Positions 44,489-55,895 of a stretch of 64,000 nt of DNA are shown one piece after another; the stretch's first letter is position 1, and the number at the start of each line of letters is the position of its first letter. Under the pieces are notes generated by a model, which worked only from the letters and a program-made list of their open reading frames with translations, did no database searches and was not told where the DNA came from. Position numbers and translations under genes: made by a program. The stretch comes from Vespa crabro (lineage: Eukaryota > Arthropoda > Insecta > Hymenoptera > Vespidae): assembly GCF_910589235.1 (NCBI RefSeq), contig NC_060955.1, positions 20,016,058 to 20,080,057 of the forward strand, given 5' to 3'.

Positions 44489-44643
44489 CTTCACCTTCTA
44501 TAGTTCTTATTTTTCTTCCCTTCCTTCTTCTCCTTCTTCCTCTTCTTCTTCTTCCTTTTCTCTTTTCTTCCTCCTTTTAGGTCTTCACTCTTAACACGCC
44601 TTGCCTCCAATCTCGGCGGTTTTATGCGGCGACGCGCGTCGGA

Positions 44644-44655
44644 GCGAAGCTTCGC
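44644..44655. other. 12-bp perfect palindrome
   Basis: GCGAAGCTTCGC, exact palindrome in a GC-rich island. Possible dimeric binding site or chance. Confidence 0.35.
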
Positions 44656-45355
44656 GATAATAACGTCCCGCGGAACTGCTCGGTGAAATTATACCGGAGA
44701 ATATTTGATGGCGTAACACCGGCAATAAATCGCAAGGATATAATGTATAATTTGTAATAACGTAAAAGGAAGATCCCGCGCTATAAGCGGCATAACGTGT
44801 GTGAATTTCGCTCGCATCGTATTCCTGCGACATTTTTATATACAGGTTATAAGTTTTATTGTGGTCAATTACGACGTTCGATAACTACGTTCAATCTTTC
44901 TTTTTTCTTTCTCTTTTTTCTTTTTCTTTTCTTTTCAAATTAGTCATGACGTTTAATCCTTTGACGTTTATTGGCCTACTATAATATTATGTTTAAAGAC
45001 GTTTCGTCTTTCAATAGGACGATGTAAATATCTTCTCGTATGGTTACACTTAATTACGTTCGACTCGATGCACCCTCGGAATTTAATTACCAAATCGATC
45101 GATCGGTATGTAGTTAACGTCGCGACAAATGACAAATCGTCGTGTTCGAAAAGGAGAATAGTTAATCTCTCATCTACGTACGGTCCGTTCCATTGGCTCC
45201 GAACTTGACTCCATTCGCCGTTCTTCTCACTTTATTTGCGATTATATCGGCGTGAGTCTCGCGAACACCTTTGGATTGCTATCGAGTGCTAACGAAGTCG
45301 ATACGACGGAGCTTGTTTCTCCATGGGACAGGACAATAACCGGTGTGTACGCGGC

Positions 45356-45454
45356 CGTTCATCCGTCCATCCGTCCATCTATCCATCCATCCATCCATAC
45401 ATCCATCTATCTATCTATCCATCCATCCATCCATCCATCCATCCATCCATCTAT

Positions 45455-45487
<33 letters not shown>

Positions 45488-45505
45488 AGTCCGTCCATCC
45501 GTCTG
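45356..45505. repeat. (CCAT)n tetranucleotide array
   Basis: About 35 units of CCAT with CCGT, CTAT and CATA variants. As 4 is not a multiple of 3, the frame cycles, giving an open frame of alternating Ile-His-Pro-Ser on the plus strand and Trp-Met-Asp-Gly on the minus (151 and 67 codons). None of these is a gene. Confidence 0.97.
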
Positions 45506-45779
45506 TTCGTTGACCGGTGCGACGTCGACCAATAGGAGGACGCGTCTGCCGTCCGGTCGGGGCAGCAGGTGCGAGCATGACTCGTCGTCGGTATACCTGT
45601 GTGCGTACAACCACGTATCTACGTATAATTACGCCTTCGCTTACCTACATACGCATTACATACTCCCAACTCTCGGACTATCCTCTTCGTCTAGCTACCA
45701 ATTCTAGCTTTACACGAAGCGCGACGTATACAACGTCCTGTGCTTTTCGTCCGCTTCCATGCTACGTGTCTACTATGTA

Positions 45780-45838
<59 letters not shown>
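45780..45838. repeat. (AT)n microsatellite
   Basis: AT array of about 27 units with TATATAC interruptions. Confidence 0.96.
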
Positions 45839-46019
45839 CTACGTATAATACTCTGCCGTTCCTATAAGTTGAATGTTCTCTACCACGTGTATAATAGATA
45901 CATGGTTCTTCCTCTTGGATCTATTAACAAAGACACCGTGTATTTTACACCGTAACATCGATCCGTTGTAATGATGATCATCATTGTTACTCTTTTTTGT
46001 TACTCTTTTCCTTTCTTTT

Positions 46020-46067
46020 TTCTTTCCTTCTTTCTTTCTTTCTTTCTTTATTTCTTTCTTTCTTTTC
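46020..46067. repeat. (TTTC)n tetranucleotide array
   Basis: TTTC units with one TTTA. The Phe/Leu/Ser frame across it is repeat-derived. Confidence 0.92.
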
Positions 46068-46203
46068 TCTCTTTCTTTTTATATCTCTTTGCTTCTTTGT
46101 CTTCTTTTTCTTTTCATTTTCTTTTCATCTATATATTTCATGGTAGTTACAAGAGATTGGATCGCGGGAAACAATAGAAGATTAAACTTACCTGAGTTTA
46201 CTT

Positions 46204-46206
<3 letters not shown>

Positions 46207-46248
<42 letters not shown>

Positions 46249-46290
46249 CTCCCTCTCTATTTCTTTCTCTCTCTTTCTTTCTTTCTCTTT
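46207..46290. repeat. (CT)n microsatellite, interrupted
   Basis: CT array followed by CTTT and CCCT variants. Confidence 0.95.
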
Positions 46291-46423
46291 GTTTGATTTA
46301 CGAATCGTTTCCGAGCGACGATTTCCGCGCCTCGCTCATTCGCAATTAGCGCAAGAATAGCGGAGTCTCTTTGCTGACCGAAAAATATTCTGTGAGAAAA
46401 ATTATTAATTACGTTGGCAGAGT

Positions 46424-46482
46424 AAAAGAGAGAGAGAGAGAGAGAGAGTGAAAGGAAGAAAGAGAGAGAGCGAGGGAAAGAG
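46424..46482. repeat. (GA)n microsatellite, interrupted
   Basis: GA array with GTGAAAGGAAG interruption. Confidence 0.93.
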
Positions 46483-46529
46483 AGGAGGGACCGAGAGATC
46501 GCGTCTTTCTTCGGTCGGACATTGTGCGG

Positions 46530-46610
46530 TGAGCGGAGTTATTCATGGCATGCATATATCATTTATGCATGACACGTAGAGGTATGGCCGCATATGCGAT
46601 TGCGGGTATA
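46530..46610. promoter_or_regulatory. Island with octamer-like TTTATGCAT, possible regulatory element
   Basis: Contains GGCATGCATATATCATTTATGCATGACACG, with two ATGCAT palindromes 15 bp apart, one in the POU/Caudal-like context TTTATGCAT. It lies beside GA arrays and CpG-rich words. Inferred only. Confidence 0.2.
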
Positions 46611-46926
46611 CCACGCGATATATACGTAGCCTCGCGTGTGCGCACGCGCGCTCTCTCGCTTTGCCCGATCCTCTCGCCATCGCTAATATCTTTTATCCGT
46701 AATTCGATTTGAGAGATGGACGCTCGTAAAATATCTAATATTCGTCGAATTGTTCTTGGCCACGCGAATCTTCGTCATTTGTTTACGATCTTCTCCTTCA
46801 TCTTCTTACTTCTCCTCATCCTCTATATATCGCTGGATCTTCTTTAACGTTGCGAGAAATATCGTTCCTTCGATCGATCTTTATTCTTTTCCAAAAATTC
46901 TTTTCGAATATCAAATAAAATTTGCT

Positions 46927-46930
<4 letters not shown>

Positions 46931-46980
<50 letters not shown>
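46931..46980. repeat. (AT)n microsatellite
   Basis: Perfect AT array of about 24 units. Confidence 0.96.
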
Positions 46981-46982
<2 letters not shown>

Positions 46983-47193
46983 GATTTATGGCTTAGAATC
47001 ATGTACTGAGAGGACGATTAGGTATGCTTGGTCAAATTACAATCCACCTTTGGGAGATCCACATAGGTATGTACTTACATAGATAGTACATATTCATCTG
47101 TACATATCCACGTCGTACGTGATCGCGTAGAGTTACGAGTAATCGCGAGTACTAAGCCGCCTGCACTTCAAGAGCCTCTCTGATGCACATGCG

Positions 47194-47196
<3 letters not shown>

Positions 47197-47232
<36 letters not shown>
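47197..47232. repeat. (CT)n microsatellite
   Basis: Perfect CT array of about 18 units. Confidence 0.96.
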
Positions 47233-47233
<1 letters not shown>

Positions 47234-47425
47234 GTGTCTACGGCATCGATCTGATTAAAATTCAAGGCATTATGTGCAATCATGTAAATATCGAGAATCG
47301 TTGAACGTTCGAGCTACTTCCACGAATGACAAAATATTCGTCTATACGTATATCTGACAAGCACAAATATCCATATATCTGTTTTATCTTCGTTAATTCA
47401 TTAACCTATTTGCACTCGATTTTAT

Positions 47426-47437
47426 CTCTCCCTCTCC

Positions 47438-47493
<56 letters not shown>
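47426..47493. repeat. (CT)n microsatellite
   Basis: CT array with CCCT units at its start and one TTT interruption. Confidence 0.95.
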
Positions 47494-47496
<3 letters not shown>

Positions 47497-47714
47497 ATTT
47501 GTTATTACGTCTCTACTAGACCGATACTACGGCTCCATTAGTGCGTATATACGCGTCAGACGTTACACCGCATTTACAAGTCACGACACGCGGGGTCAAT
47601 ATTATGCAACGACCTGGTAGACGTCTATAGACGATACATATGCATGTACATATACATATCCGTACATATATCACGTCAATGCGTATATGTAGCGATACGT
47701 CTGTACACGTATAA

Positions 47715-47718
<4 letters not shown>

Positions 47719-47769
<51 letters not shown>

Positions 47770-47772
47770 TAT
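47719..47772. repeat. (AT)n microsatellite
   Basis: Two AT arrays separated by GT. It yields the Tyr-Ile-Thr frame on the minus strand. Confidence 0.95.
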
Positions 47773-48258
47773 TTGTGTGTGCATATGTTTGTGTATATAT
47801 AATATACATACAAATACGTGTAGCGCACTAATTCCCGTACTAATTTACGCACGATACGTATACGTTCTCGCGTGCATCAAACCGTCCTGCATGAATTCAC
47901 GCTCGAGCATCGTGCGAATGCTCTCGCATACTCTTCTACGATGATGTAGGTATTATATAGATACGTACGTGAGTACGATATATAACCATGTAGGTGGATT
48001 GGATGATTGGAATCGTAGAACGAACGAAGCTTCATCTTCGTGCATGCGACGCATCGTTACGAGTCTAGTACATATCTACGCCATTTTCTGTGGTCATTGA
48101 GAGAACAACCATGCGAACAGATATACATTTTGGCCACGATATTATTGTCCTTTGATTATATCGTGCAATGGAAAGCATTGTCGGAAGTGTAGCGGAAATT
48201 GTGCCTCCCGATGCGCGACTAGGGGAAGACAATGTGCAGGGGTGGAACGAGCGAGACA

Positions 48259-48316
48259 GACAGAGAGAGAGAGAGAGGGAGAGAAAGAGATAGAGAGAGA
48301 GAGAGAGAGAGAGAGG
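48259..48316. repeat. (GA)n microsatellite, interrupted
   Basis: GA array with GGGAGA and ATAGA interruptions. Confidence 0.94.
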
Positions 48317-48657
48317 GCGGGAATATGATATGCGCGTAGACACAAACGCGTGGCACGCGTTTGCTTAAGTCGTCTTCTTAGGTAACTGCAATTTCGTTGT
48401 GTGTCAAATGAAAATGTCAAAGAAGAAAAACGGAAATTGGATGGATGATCCAGCATCTCGATATCTTCCTGCGGATGTAATAAACGTTAGCACGATGATT
48501 TATAGAATTTTATTTATCCCTTTCTAAATAAATATCTTAGTAATCTAAAGATCCGATAAGACGATTACTTAGAATATTATGTTCCATATTGTTCCGATGA
48601 CTTTAAAGGAGCTATTATCCATCCTATAGAAATATACGAGGAACGAAGAAGCATTTA

Positions 48658-48819
48658 TTAGGTGCACCGATCGGTATGCACGTATCCTCCACGAATAGAT
48701 CGGAGTAAGTTCTTGATTTCCGGTTCTTTCGAAAGCGCACTTTCTTCGTCGTTTTCGTCGTCTCCGTTCTCGTCTATTATAAGTTCGATGCAGATTCCTT
48801 CGCTCCACGTTCGCCATTC
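48658..48819 (-). CDS. Candidate acidic terminal segment, unknown protein
   Basis: Minus-strand frame of 53 codons ending TAA-TAA at 48655-48660. It has a markedly acidic middle (LIIDENGDDENDEESALSKE) followed by a basic, Cys-ending tail. AATAAA occurs about 140 nt downstream near 48520. Upstream it is closed by TAA at 48820-48822. The nearest AG acceptor (48819-48820) lacks a good pyrimidine tract. Part of the acidic run comes from GACGAN triplets, a degenerate form of the window's CGA repeats, which lowers confidence. No family recognised. Confidence 0.18.
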   Translation of the reverse strand, partial: EWRTWSEGICIELIIDENGDDENDEESALSKEPEIKNLLRSIRGGYVHTDRCT

Positions 48820-49002
48820 TTACGAGGAATTCGATATCGTGCAATTAAATGCTCTTCTCCCTATCCCACCCTTTCGTGAAGGATGGAAGATGCAGTCAAA
48901 GAGAGAACGTAAGGTCGACCGTCTGAAGGAGAGAAGTTGCAGGATGCGACGTAGGCAAAGGAGAGAAAGGGGCAAGAAAGTTGCCTGCAAACAGTCGGAG
49001 AA

Positions 49003-49036
49003 AGAATCTTGCCGAAGCTAGAATCTTGCCGAAGCT
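49003..49036. repeat. 17-bp tandem duplication
   Basis: The unit AGAATCTTGCCGAAGCT occurs twice head to tail with no differences, a recent small duplication. Confidence 0.92.
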
Positions 49037-49073
49037 TTAAGTAATTGGACGGATGTATATGTCGGTATATACC

Positions 49074-49076
<3 letters not shown>

Positions 49077-49122
<46 letters not shown>

Positions 49123-49150
49123 ATGTAGGTATGTAGGTATGTATGTATAT
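49077..49150. repeat. (AT)n/(TATG)n compound microsatellite
   Basis: AT array of about 18 units, then TATG and TAGG units. Confidence 0.95.
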
Positions 49151-50023
49151 ATGAGTCGTTCTAAGGTACTACTTGGTATATTTGTATGAGCGAATTGCTC
49201 GCTCGTCTTTCTTTTTTCTTCTCTCTATAAGTACGTTGCCTCCCGGGCGAGTATTCTAAAACGACTGTGATTATGCTGCTGCATCATTATCGTTCTCCTG
49301 CGACTGCTTTCGATCGATGAACAATTCGTGGTACTATTCGACTCGAATTTTGTGATTCAATTTGATGATTCACGTAAGGAGTCTATTACCGATAAAAATG
49401 TACGATCCTTTAAATAAATTTTTATGAAATATCCTACGTAAGAATTCTATAAAGATTTTCGTTCTTTCTCTAAAATTTCTACAAAGAATTTGAACATTCC
49501 AAGAAGGAATATTTATATTTTCTTTTTGAAGAGTTAAAAAATCTTTTTTTAAAAATCTGTTTGATCGGGCCAAAATGACCTTTCAGAATAATGATAGAAA
49601 TTCTTTAAATGATTTTAGTTTACCGTCTATTAGCGTATATTTATAAAATATTCGCTCTAAGAGTAACATGTGGTTTCTCTCGTATGATACTGTAGAAGTC
49701 AGTGGCCAAGTACCAAACCAAGATGGAATACGTCTTTCTCGCATATACATCGATGTGTAGAGAGCCAATGGCATCGCCATTGAACCGATGTTCGCGTCTA
49801 ATGGTAGTGCAAATAGTTTCTATTGAATTAGCAGATTCTACACCGGCTATTTTGCTTAGAATTTCCTGCATGCTTTTGTATCTTGTGACGAGAGAGACGC
49901 CTTGAAAGCGCAAATTTCCTGAACGTTATTTACCTTTCCATTAAAAGACGATGAAGGCGCGTCCTCTTCCTTCGTTTAAGAAAATCTTTGTCTCTCTTTA
50001 CCTATAAGAGAAAGAACGGAAGG

Positions 50024-50047
50024 AAGGAAGGAAGGAAGGAAGGAAGC
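50024..50047. repeat. (GGAA)n tetranucleotide array
   Basis: Six tandem GGAA units, also a tandem array of ETS-factor core motifs. Confidence 0.9.
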
Positions 50048-50774
50048 AAAAGGATCTCGCTCTCGTATATCGTCGATTTGTAAAAAGAAAAGAGAAGGAT
50101 CCTTTTTAATTTGTTAATTTTTACAAAAAGTATCGTTACCTTTGAGAAAATGATAACAGTTGTCTGTAAGAATTCATATCTAAATGTCATTTCTAAGAAT
50201 CGCTTGTAACGAGCTTTGTGACGTTGTCTGTGTCCATTTGTCATTATCCGCAAATAACGCGAAGCATACACGCACGACGGCATTAGGCCTTAAAAGGGGA
50301 GAAAAGAGACGGCTTTTATTCATTTTCTCGTCCAGGAAGAGGAGGCTAGGTATAATTTGAGCCGATGCCACGCCTTCCAAGAGGCATTGGCCTTGTAGCG
50401 TATTGCGCGGGTAACCTTAATAATGCCACGGTGCGAAGTATAATTACAAATATTACAATTGGACCTACGACGTACCTCGAGCGTGGAACTACGAAACGAT
50501 AATTCGTGCCTACCAGATGTAATAATTCTAGTTTTTCGCATGTTATCTGTCAAATTCTATTCGGTTCTCCATGAATATGTTCATTTTCTACAGAAAAAGT
50601 TATTTAAATCTAATAAGCAAAGTCATTCAAATTAAACCTGATTTTCAACGCTTATTTTATTTCTTTGCATAATACGAGATATGTTTAGAAGGCCGACGTT
50701 ATACCTAATTGTCCGTAGTTTTGTGCATATCTTCGGTTTAACGACTGGAGAGTAAAAACATAGTGACTACTACT

Positions 50775-50813
<39 letters not shown>
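50775..50813. repeat. (CGA)n trinucleotide array
   Basis: Perfect array of 13 CpG-containing units following TACTAC. Confidence 0.96.
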
Positions 50814-51174
50814 TTGTCATTGGCCTTCCTTTTTTCGCATGCGGTATACCGCAGGATTGGTTCGAACGCGTAGGCCGCGGTTGTTGATTTAGGTACGGGC
50901 TTGTTCGCATGGGCTTGGTGTAGGCCACGTTGCTGTAGTCGTCGTATCTAAAAGCATACGAGTAAAGGCACGTACGATTGCGTCAAATATAAACAGCCGT
51001 AGATGTGCACGACGGTATTACCCATAATTGGCGTAATCACTTGCAAACATGCAGTTTATTCTACCATTACAAATTTGTTACAGTCCAGATGGCTAACGAA
51101 TAGCGATCGTATGAGTTCAAACGGATTCCAAGCTTTTTCTCATTCCATCGATCGATTTCCTCTTCGACGTACAC

Positions 51175-51178
51175 ACAT

Positions 51179-51212
<34 letters not shown>

Positions 51213-51226
51213 TTACATATATATTT
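51175..51226. repeat. (CA)n(TA)n compound microsatellite
   Basis: Short CA array running into a TA array. Confidence 0.93.
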
Positions 51227-51543
51227 ACCATTTCTTTGCCTTCTATCATTTTTTTTCTTCATTTTTTAAATCGTTCGCTAATAAAAGTTCAACAAGAAAT
51301 ATGATACTAGTAAATTATATTTCGATCGAAATCACAGACTTTCCTCTTGGCAATGAAGATTTTGGAGAATTTAGGGGGATTCCGTGTATGATTTACACGA
51401 TATGTCCCTCTTTCCCAGATTCGTTACAGCGCCGATTCGAAGCCTGCACAAGATTAAATTTAATCGAAATTGACCTCTTGAATTTCTTTCGCAGACCACA
51501 CGGGTGTAACGTAATCTCATACGTCGGTCGAGTCACCTTACCT

Positions 51544-51548
<5 letters not shown>

Positions 51549-51602
<54 letters not shown>

Positions 51603-51645
51603 GTCTCTCCCTCCCTCCCTCCCTCTTTCTTTCTTTCTTTCTTAC
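51549..51645. repeat. (CT)n followed by (CCCT)n and (TTTC)n
   Basis: CT array of about 26 units, then four CCC runs separated by T (51609-51623), then TTTC units. The C-run part is a G-quadruplex motif on the minus strand. Confidence 0.95.
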
Positions 51646-51781
51646 TCTCTCACGTACATCGGTATATACTAAACCTATCTATCCTTTCGCTTTTCATCCC
51701 TCTTTTTTTTCTTCTTCCCATCATGAGAATAACCTCGAAACCTGCCACAAATATTTTCGATGTATCTGATCGATACCGTAC

Positions 51782-51802
51782 TAGTGGTGGTTCGCACCAC
51801 TA
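51782..51802. other. Inverted repeat, 8-bp arms, 5-nt loop
   Basis: TAGTGGTG-GTTCG-CACCACTA, an exact hairpin-forming inverted repeat in unique sequence. The loop is short and uniform. No T-run follows, so it is not a terminator in any obvious sense. Confidence 0.45.
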
Positions 51803-52564
51803 TCCTTTCATTGAAGATTCGATGATAGGGTTTTTATCAAAGCGAAAATACCAAACGGGATAACGATCTATGACTTGATATAGTCGTATGCAGCTTGTTC
51901 TTATACGTTTGTAATGCGACAAGTGTAATAAAGAGGACTCTCGCTCCACTACTTTTTCTCAGAATGATCGCGTACGTTTGATTTTATTTATAGCCACTAT
52001 ATAGACCCAATGGATAATAACGTCAAGGATAATCGACATGATGACGATAGAAAGGAAGAGCTGACGTAGCAAGAAATTCCAGCTCTGTCCAACGATGATA
52101 ACGAGATAATAATGATGTTAGCTATGAACCCGTAATAGATAGTCTCTGAAAGCGGTCATCGAAGACAGACCATAGCTTGAAGGCACGACATGGCTGTTTT
52201 GCGGATTAACCTTGATTGGGGGTCGCCATGGAACCCCATGGTGGTTGCACCGTGGGTGGCTCCTTCGCGGAAGGTCAAGATGGACCTTACTTCTTCTTTG
52301 AAACACGAGTATCCTGTAGGTACTTTTAAAAGGCTATTGTACCTATTTACGGAACGAGTTTCACTCTGTTTTGATCATCGTCAAACGGTCCACTTGGAAT
52401 CCTATACGTTTTCGTTCGCGTTAAATTAATTCTGCCAAACAGGATAGACAAAGTAGCAATTTACGTTCAATAAGTTGCGTGCAATCATCCTTACCAGCTA
52501 TGGTTTCGACTAATACTTCGATTTTAAATTATAGTTTTATATAGGAAGATCATTAGAAATTAGA

Positions 52565-52660
52565 TATTCTAATTTCTCTTTTTTTCTTTTTTTTTTTACT
52601 TTCCCGATTTTTTTTTCTTTTCTTTTTTTTTTTTTTTTACTTCTTTTTTTTTTATGCATT
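52565..52660. repeat. T-rich tracts
   Basis: Several T runs of 8-16 separated by C or A. On the minus strand they give a Lys-rich frame of 173 codons together with the CT arrays. Confidence 0.9.
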
Positions 52661-52880
52661 TTATATGCTTTCCTCTTCCTTCGTGCGGGTAGCTTTGACG
52701 GTCTGCTAATTATGCTTCTTCGTAAACAGATCCGAATGGAAAATGTTTGTCGATGCCGGTCATTGCAGCCGGCAAGTGCTTTCAACGCAGCCTGTACGTT
52801 AATCCAACTCTGCGTAATTATTGATTGCACACTGGCATGCGAGGGTCCAATAAATGTTGCGGCAGCCGTCTGTCGACGTT

Positions 52881-52885
52881 TTCTC

Positions 52886-52925
<40 letters not shown>

Positions 52926-53102
52926 CTATCAGTCTGCTCTCATTCCTCTCTCTCTCTCTCTCTCTCTCTTTCATGAAATATACCCTCGTTGGAATATCAA
53001 GGTACGAGTGTCGCGTAATCGGCTCGACGTGGACTCTAGCAGGATATTCATTGATCATCCTGGACCTCTTTACGATAAGAACTATGTTCGAGGAAGAGAG
53101 AG

Positions 53103-53147
<45 letters not shown>
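52881..53147. repeat. Two (CT)n arrays facing a (GA)n array
   Basis: CT arrays at 52881-52922 and 52948-52971, unique sequence of about 125 bp, then a GA array at 53098-53146. The arrays are reverse complements and could pair in a transcript. Confidence 0.94.
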
Positions 53148-53148
<1 letters not shown>

Positions 53149-53506
53149 TGAAAGACAGAAGGGAATTCGCTTGCGATGACTTCCAGTTTTTATCGATGGA
53201 TCGACTACCGTTGCGTTTCGGTAGCTTTATCGTTCCTTCAGATCTTTTACCCGTTTCGACCCATAATATTATATTAATGAAATTTACTTCCTAAGAGAAA
53301 ATTACAGCCCCTTCGCCGGTGTCGCGGAAGCCGAGTGAGAGGGAGAAAAAGGTACGCAATAATTTCCACCCAATTACCGGCGATCCTAACGGTTTGTTTG
53401 TTCACTCAAGGGCTTACGTTGTAATCATCCAGGGATGATAATTGATATCCAATTTCGCCTCCTTCAATCCCTTTCCGCTTTCGTAGCTTTTGTTGATTTT
53501 TTTGAA

Positions 53507-53512
<6 letters not shown>

Positions 53513-53550
<38 letters not shown>
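53513..53550. repeat. (AT)n microsatellite
   Basis: Perfect AT array of about 19 units. Confidence 0.95.
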
Positions 53551-53552
<2 letters not shown>

Positions 53553-53813
53553 TTTTGTAGAAATTTTTTAGAATATTTACGATATACTCGTAAATAATTA
53601 TTTATTTTAATTTTTTTTGTTTTTTTTTTTTTTTTTATGGAATCTCTTGTAAGAATTCGTAAAGCGAAATCGATAATCTGAATAAAAGACATAATCTGCA
53701 TTACTTTGTGAATGAAGAAATTCGATCGCACCTCCATAGTGAATATTCGAGATAGAGAAGAGAATTTCAGCTTCCTTTTTCGATGTACAAGATGAAGGAA
53801 AAATGAGATAGAG

Positions 53814-53848
53814 CTAGATAGATAGATAGACACACACACACACACACA

Positions 53849-53886
<38 letters not shown>
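53814..53886. repeat. (GATA)n(CA)n(GA)n compound array
   Basis: GATA units, then a CA array of about 10 units, then GA array. CA arrays are otherwise rare here. Confidence 0.95.
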
Positions 53887-53892
<6 letters not shown>

Positions 53893-54174
53893 AGGATAGA
53901 GAGAGGATCCTCTTGGAAGGAACCAGCACGAAGCTCTTCAAATCCGAATGAATCTCTGCGAGGATCTATATTGAGGATCTACAGCGGATTGCATAACAAT
54001 GCCGGCCGATGTTGCCTTCATGCATAAGTATCTATGCAAACCCAATAGCGATCCTGAAGAGGCAGGATGCGCGGCAAGATAATATTTTCATATGAATACA
54101 AATGGCCCCTCTTTCTTTCTTTCTGTCTTTCTTACTTTCTTTCCTTTTTCTTTCTTCGACGTGCGCCGTCGAGA

Positions 54175-54250
54175 TATGGGACTTTCTATCTCTTTCTCTT
54201 TCTCTCTCTCTCTCTCTTTCTCTCTTTCTCTCTGTGCGCGTGTGTGTGTG
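54175..54250. repeat. (CT)n and (GT)n compound microsatellite
   Basis: CT array with TTT interruptions, followed by GCGCGTGTGTGTGTG. Confidence 0.93.
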
Positions 54251-54576
54251 CCTCTTTTTTTCTTCTTCTCACTCTTGACGCTAAAGTATGTATGTACTGT
54301 ACGTACGTATCCGCTGCTAGGTCTTGTACACTTCTTCTTTACTCAGGAGTGTCCTCTTTGGTTTGAGATGACACGGTGAAACCGTTTTACTTTCTTTCGA
54401 GTGTTTCCTCCAACTTTTCGTCTTACCAACGTTATAATACACGTCTTCTCGATATTTAAAATGTCCTCGTGTTATACCTTCCCTTTTCTCCCGACTTTAT
54501 TTATAAATCTTCCTTCTCAAGTATCTCGAATCACGTTTATCAATGTAATTATTTTGACTTTCTGTATTATATATAA

Positions 54577-54615
<39 letters not shown>
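54577..54615. repeat. (AT)n microsatellite
   Basis: Perfect AT array of about 19 units, then TTTA units. Confidence 0.95.
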
Positions 54616-54618
<3 letters not shown>

Positions 54619-54713
54619 TTATTTATTCGCATTTGATAGCGTAAAATTTTAAGATATTCTTTATTTCACTATTGCACACAATACACCGTATCCGATTAGC
54701 ACGCAGACCAAAC

Positions 54714-54959
54714 ATGGTAATCTCAGACGCGCATCGCGCGACTTTTTGCGTCTATACTTTGAGATTTCTCGTCGCGATAGACGGGTATAAAGAAGGTCTA
54801 GAGACTATTTTGTTCTATAATCTTCCCTCAGCGGTCTTTGTGTTTTTAACGGAGCTTACGTGCCGGTGCATTATACTATGCCTCATCTCCCTTCACCTCT
54901 TCACCGTATATATCACCCAGCTAGCTAGTATTTTCTTCCTTACGAATTACGCGGCCTGA
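54714..54959 (+). CDS. Orphan ORF, 81 codons, hydrophobic C-terminal half
   Basis: ATG-to-TGA frame free of simple repeats. The first 40 residues are mixed; the second half is strongly hydrophobic, with LTCRCIILCLISLHLFTVYI as a possible membrane segment and three cysteines. No ribosome-context preference can be judged. No splice sites flank it convincingly (a donor-like GGTAAT overlaps its ATG). It matches no family I recognise and may be a chance frame in a GC-balanced island. Confidence 0.17.
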   Translation: MVISDAHRATFCVYTLRFLVAIDGYKEGLETILFYNLPSAVFVFLTELTCRCIILCLISLHLFTVYITQLASIFFLTNYAA

Positions 54960-55230
54960 GAAAGGAAAGAATATGCTCGCGCCTAATTATCTTCATTAAC
55001 GGCGATGTGGAAATAGTAATGACCGGCAGGCCTTACTCCTCGAAACGCAAAGACTTGCGTAACTTTTCGTGCGGTCGAAGCTTTCCCTTCTCGCCTTTGT
55101 TTCCACACGCCCCCGCGACCGGTCGGCTTCTGGTAATGATCGCTCGTCAACTACTAGAATTACATCCGGTAACGTAGCCAACGATCGTCGCCTCTACTCC
55201 AGCATGCACGCATGCATGCATCCATGTACG

Positions 55231-55286
55231 TGCATACGTATATATATATATATATATACATACGTACGTACGTACGTACGTACTGT
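55231..55286. repeat. (TA)n and (ACGT)n compound array
   Basis: TA array of about 9 units, then seven ACGT-type units (TACGTACGTACG), a self-complementary CpG-containing tetranucleotide. Confidence 0.93.
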
Positions 55287-55895
55287 ATATACATACATGT
55301 GGTGCTTGTTCTTTAAAGTAAATAAATCAGGCTTCGACATCTATGAAAGATCGTTCTCCGATATTATCTTTAGTCATTGTATTCATATTACGTAATTTCA
55401 TTGTATTTACTAACGTCCGAATTTATATGGTACACCTGTCTATCCCTCCAAGCATTCCAACAACCAGTTAAAGGATCGAAGGGTAAGAAGGAGGAGTTTT
55501 GCTGTCTAGCAAGACGCTTTATATGAATTTGAATAATTATAGGGTAAAATTAATCGAGTATGTTAAAGTATGATTTAACACATATAAATTCTTCTTTTTT
55601 CTTTTCTTTTTTTCTTTTTCTTCTCTATCTTCGACTCTTTGATTATTTCAATAACGTACATATGGCCGCGATCGTTCTTATATATTCAATATTTTTCTTT
55701 ACAGGATGCCAAGAGTAATCTTGCCGTGCGAATTTTTTCTTTACCGTTTTGCCGGTGTATTTAGCTCTCCAGTAATACATATCAAAAGATGAAAGTATTG
55801 TAGTCGCGTTAGTGTGAGAAGTTGAATGTAATTTTGCAAGTAGAAAGTAACACATTTGTATTTTCTTTAAGCACTTTGCCGGTAGGTAGTAGATA

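Larger units (their letters stand above)
43500..48650. other. Non-coding block
   Basis: No gene recognised. AT-rich at 43780-43960. Islands at 44100-44400, 44590-44830, 45080-45340, 46500-46680 and 47520-47660. CGCCATTTT lies at 48079-48087. AT arrays, a CCAT array and GA/TC arrays occupy much of the rest, and all frames over 100 codons here cross one of them. Confidence 0.55.
49040..54660. other. Non-coding block
   Basis: No gene recognised. AT-rich stretches at 49380-49640 and 50540-50700. Islands at 50270-50500, 50830-51010, 52150-52330, 52680-52880, 53280-53420 and 54000-54060. The 52150-52510 region has open frames on both strands plus splice-like sites (a 63-nt GT-AG interval at 52432-52494, minus), but the flanking frames do not join. 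Confidence 0.5.

Noticed and set aside
45252..45707. 151-codon plus-strand frame rich in Ile-His-Pro-Ser
   Set aside because: It is the CCAT tetranucleotide array read through; the flanks carry no coding signal.
52432..52494. 63-nt GT-AG interval on the minus strand with good donor and acceptor
   Set aside because: Joining the flanking frames gives a stop codon in every phase tried; probably chance or untranslated.
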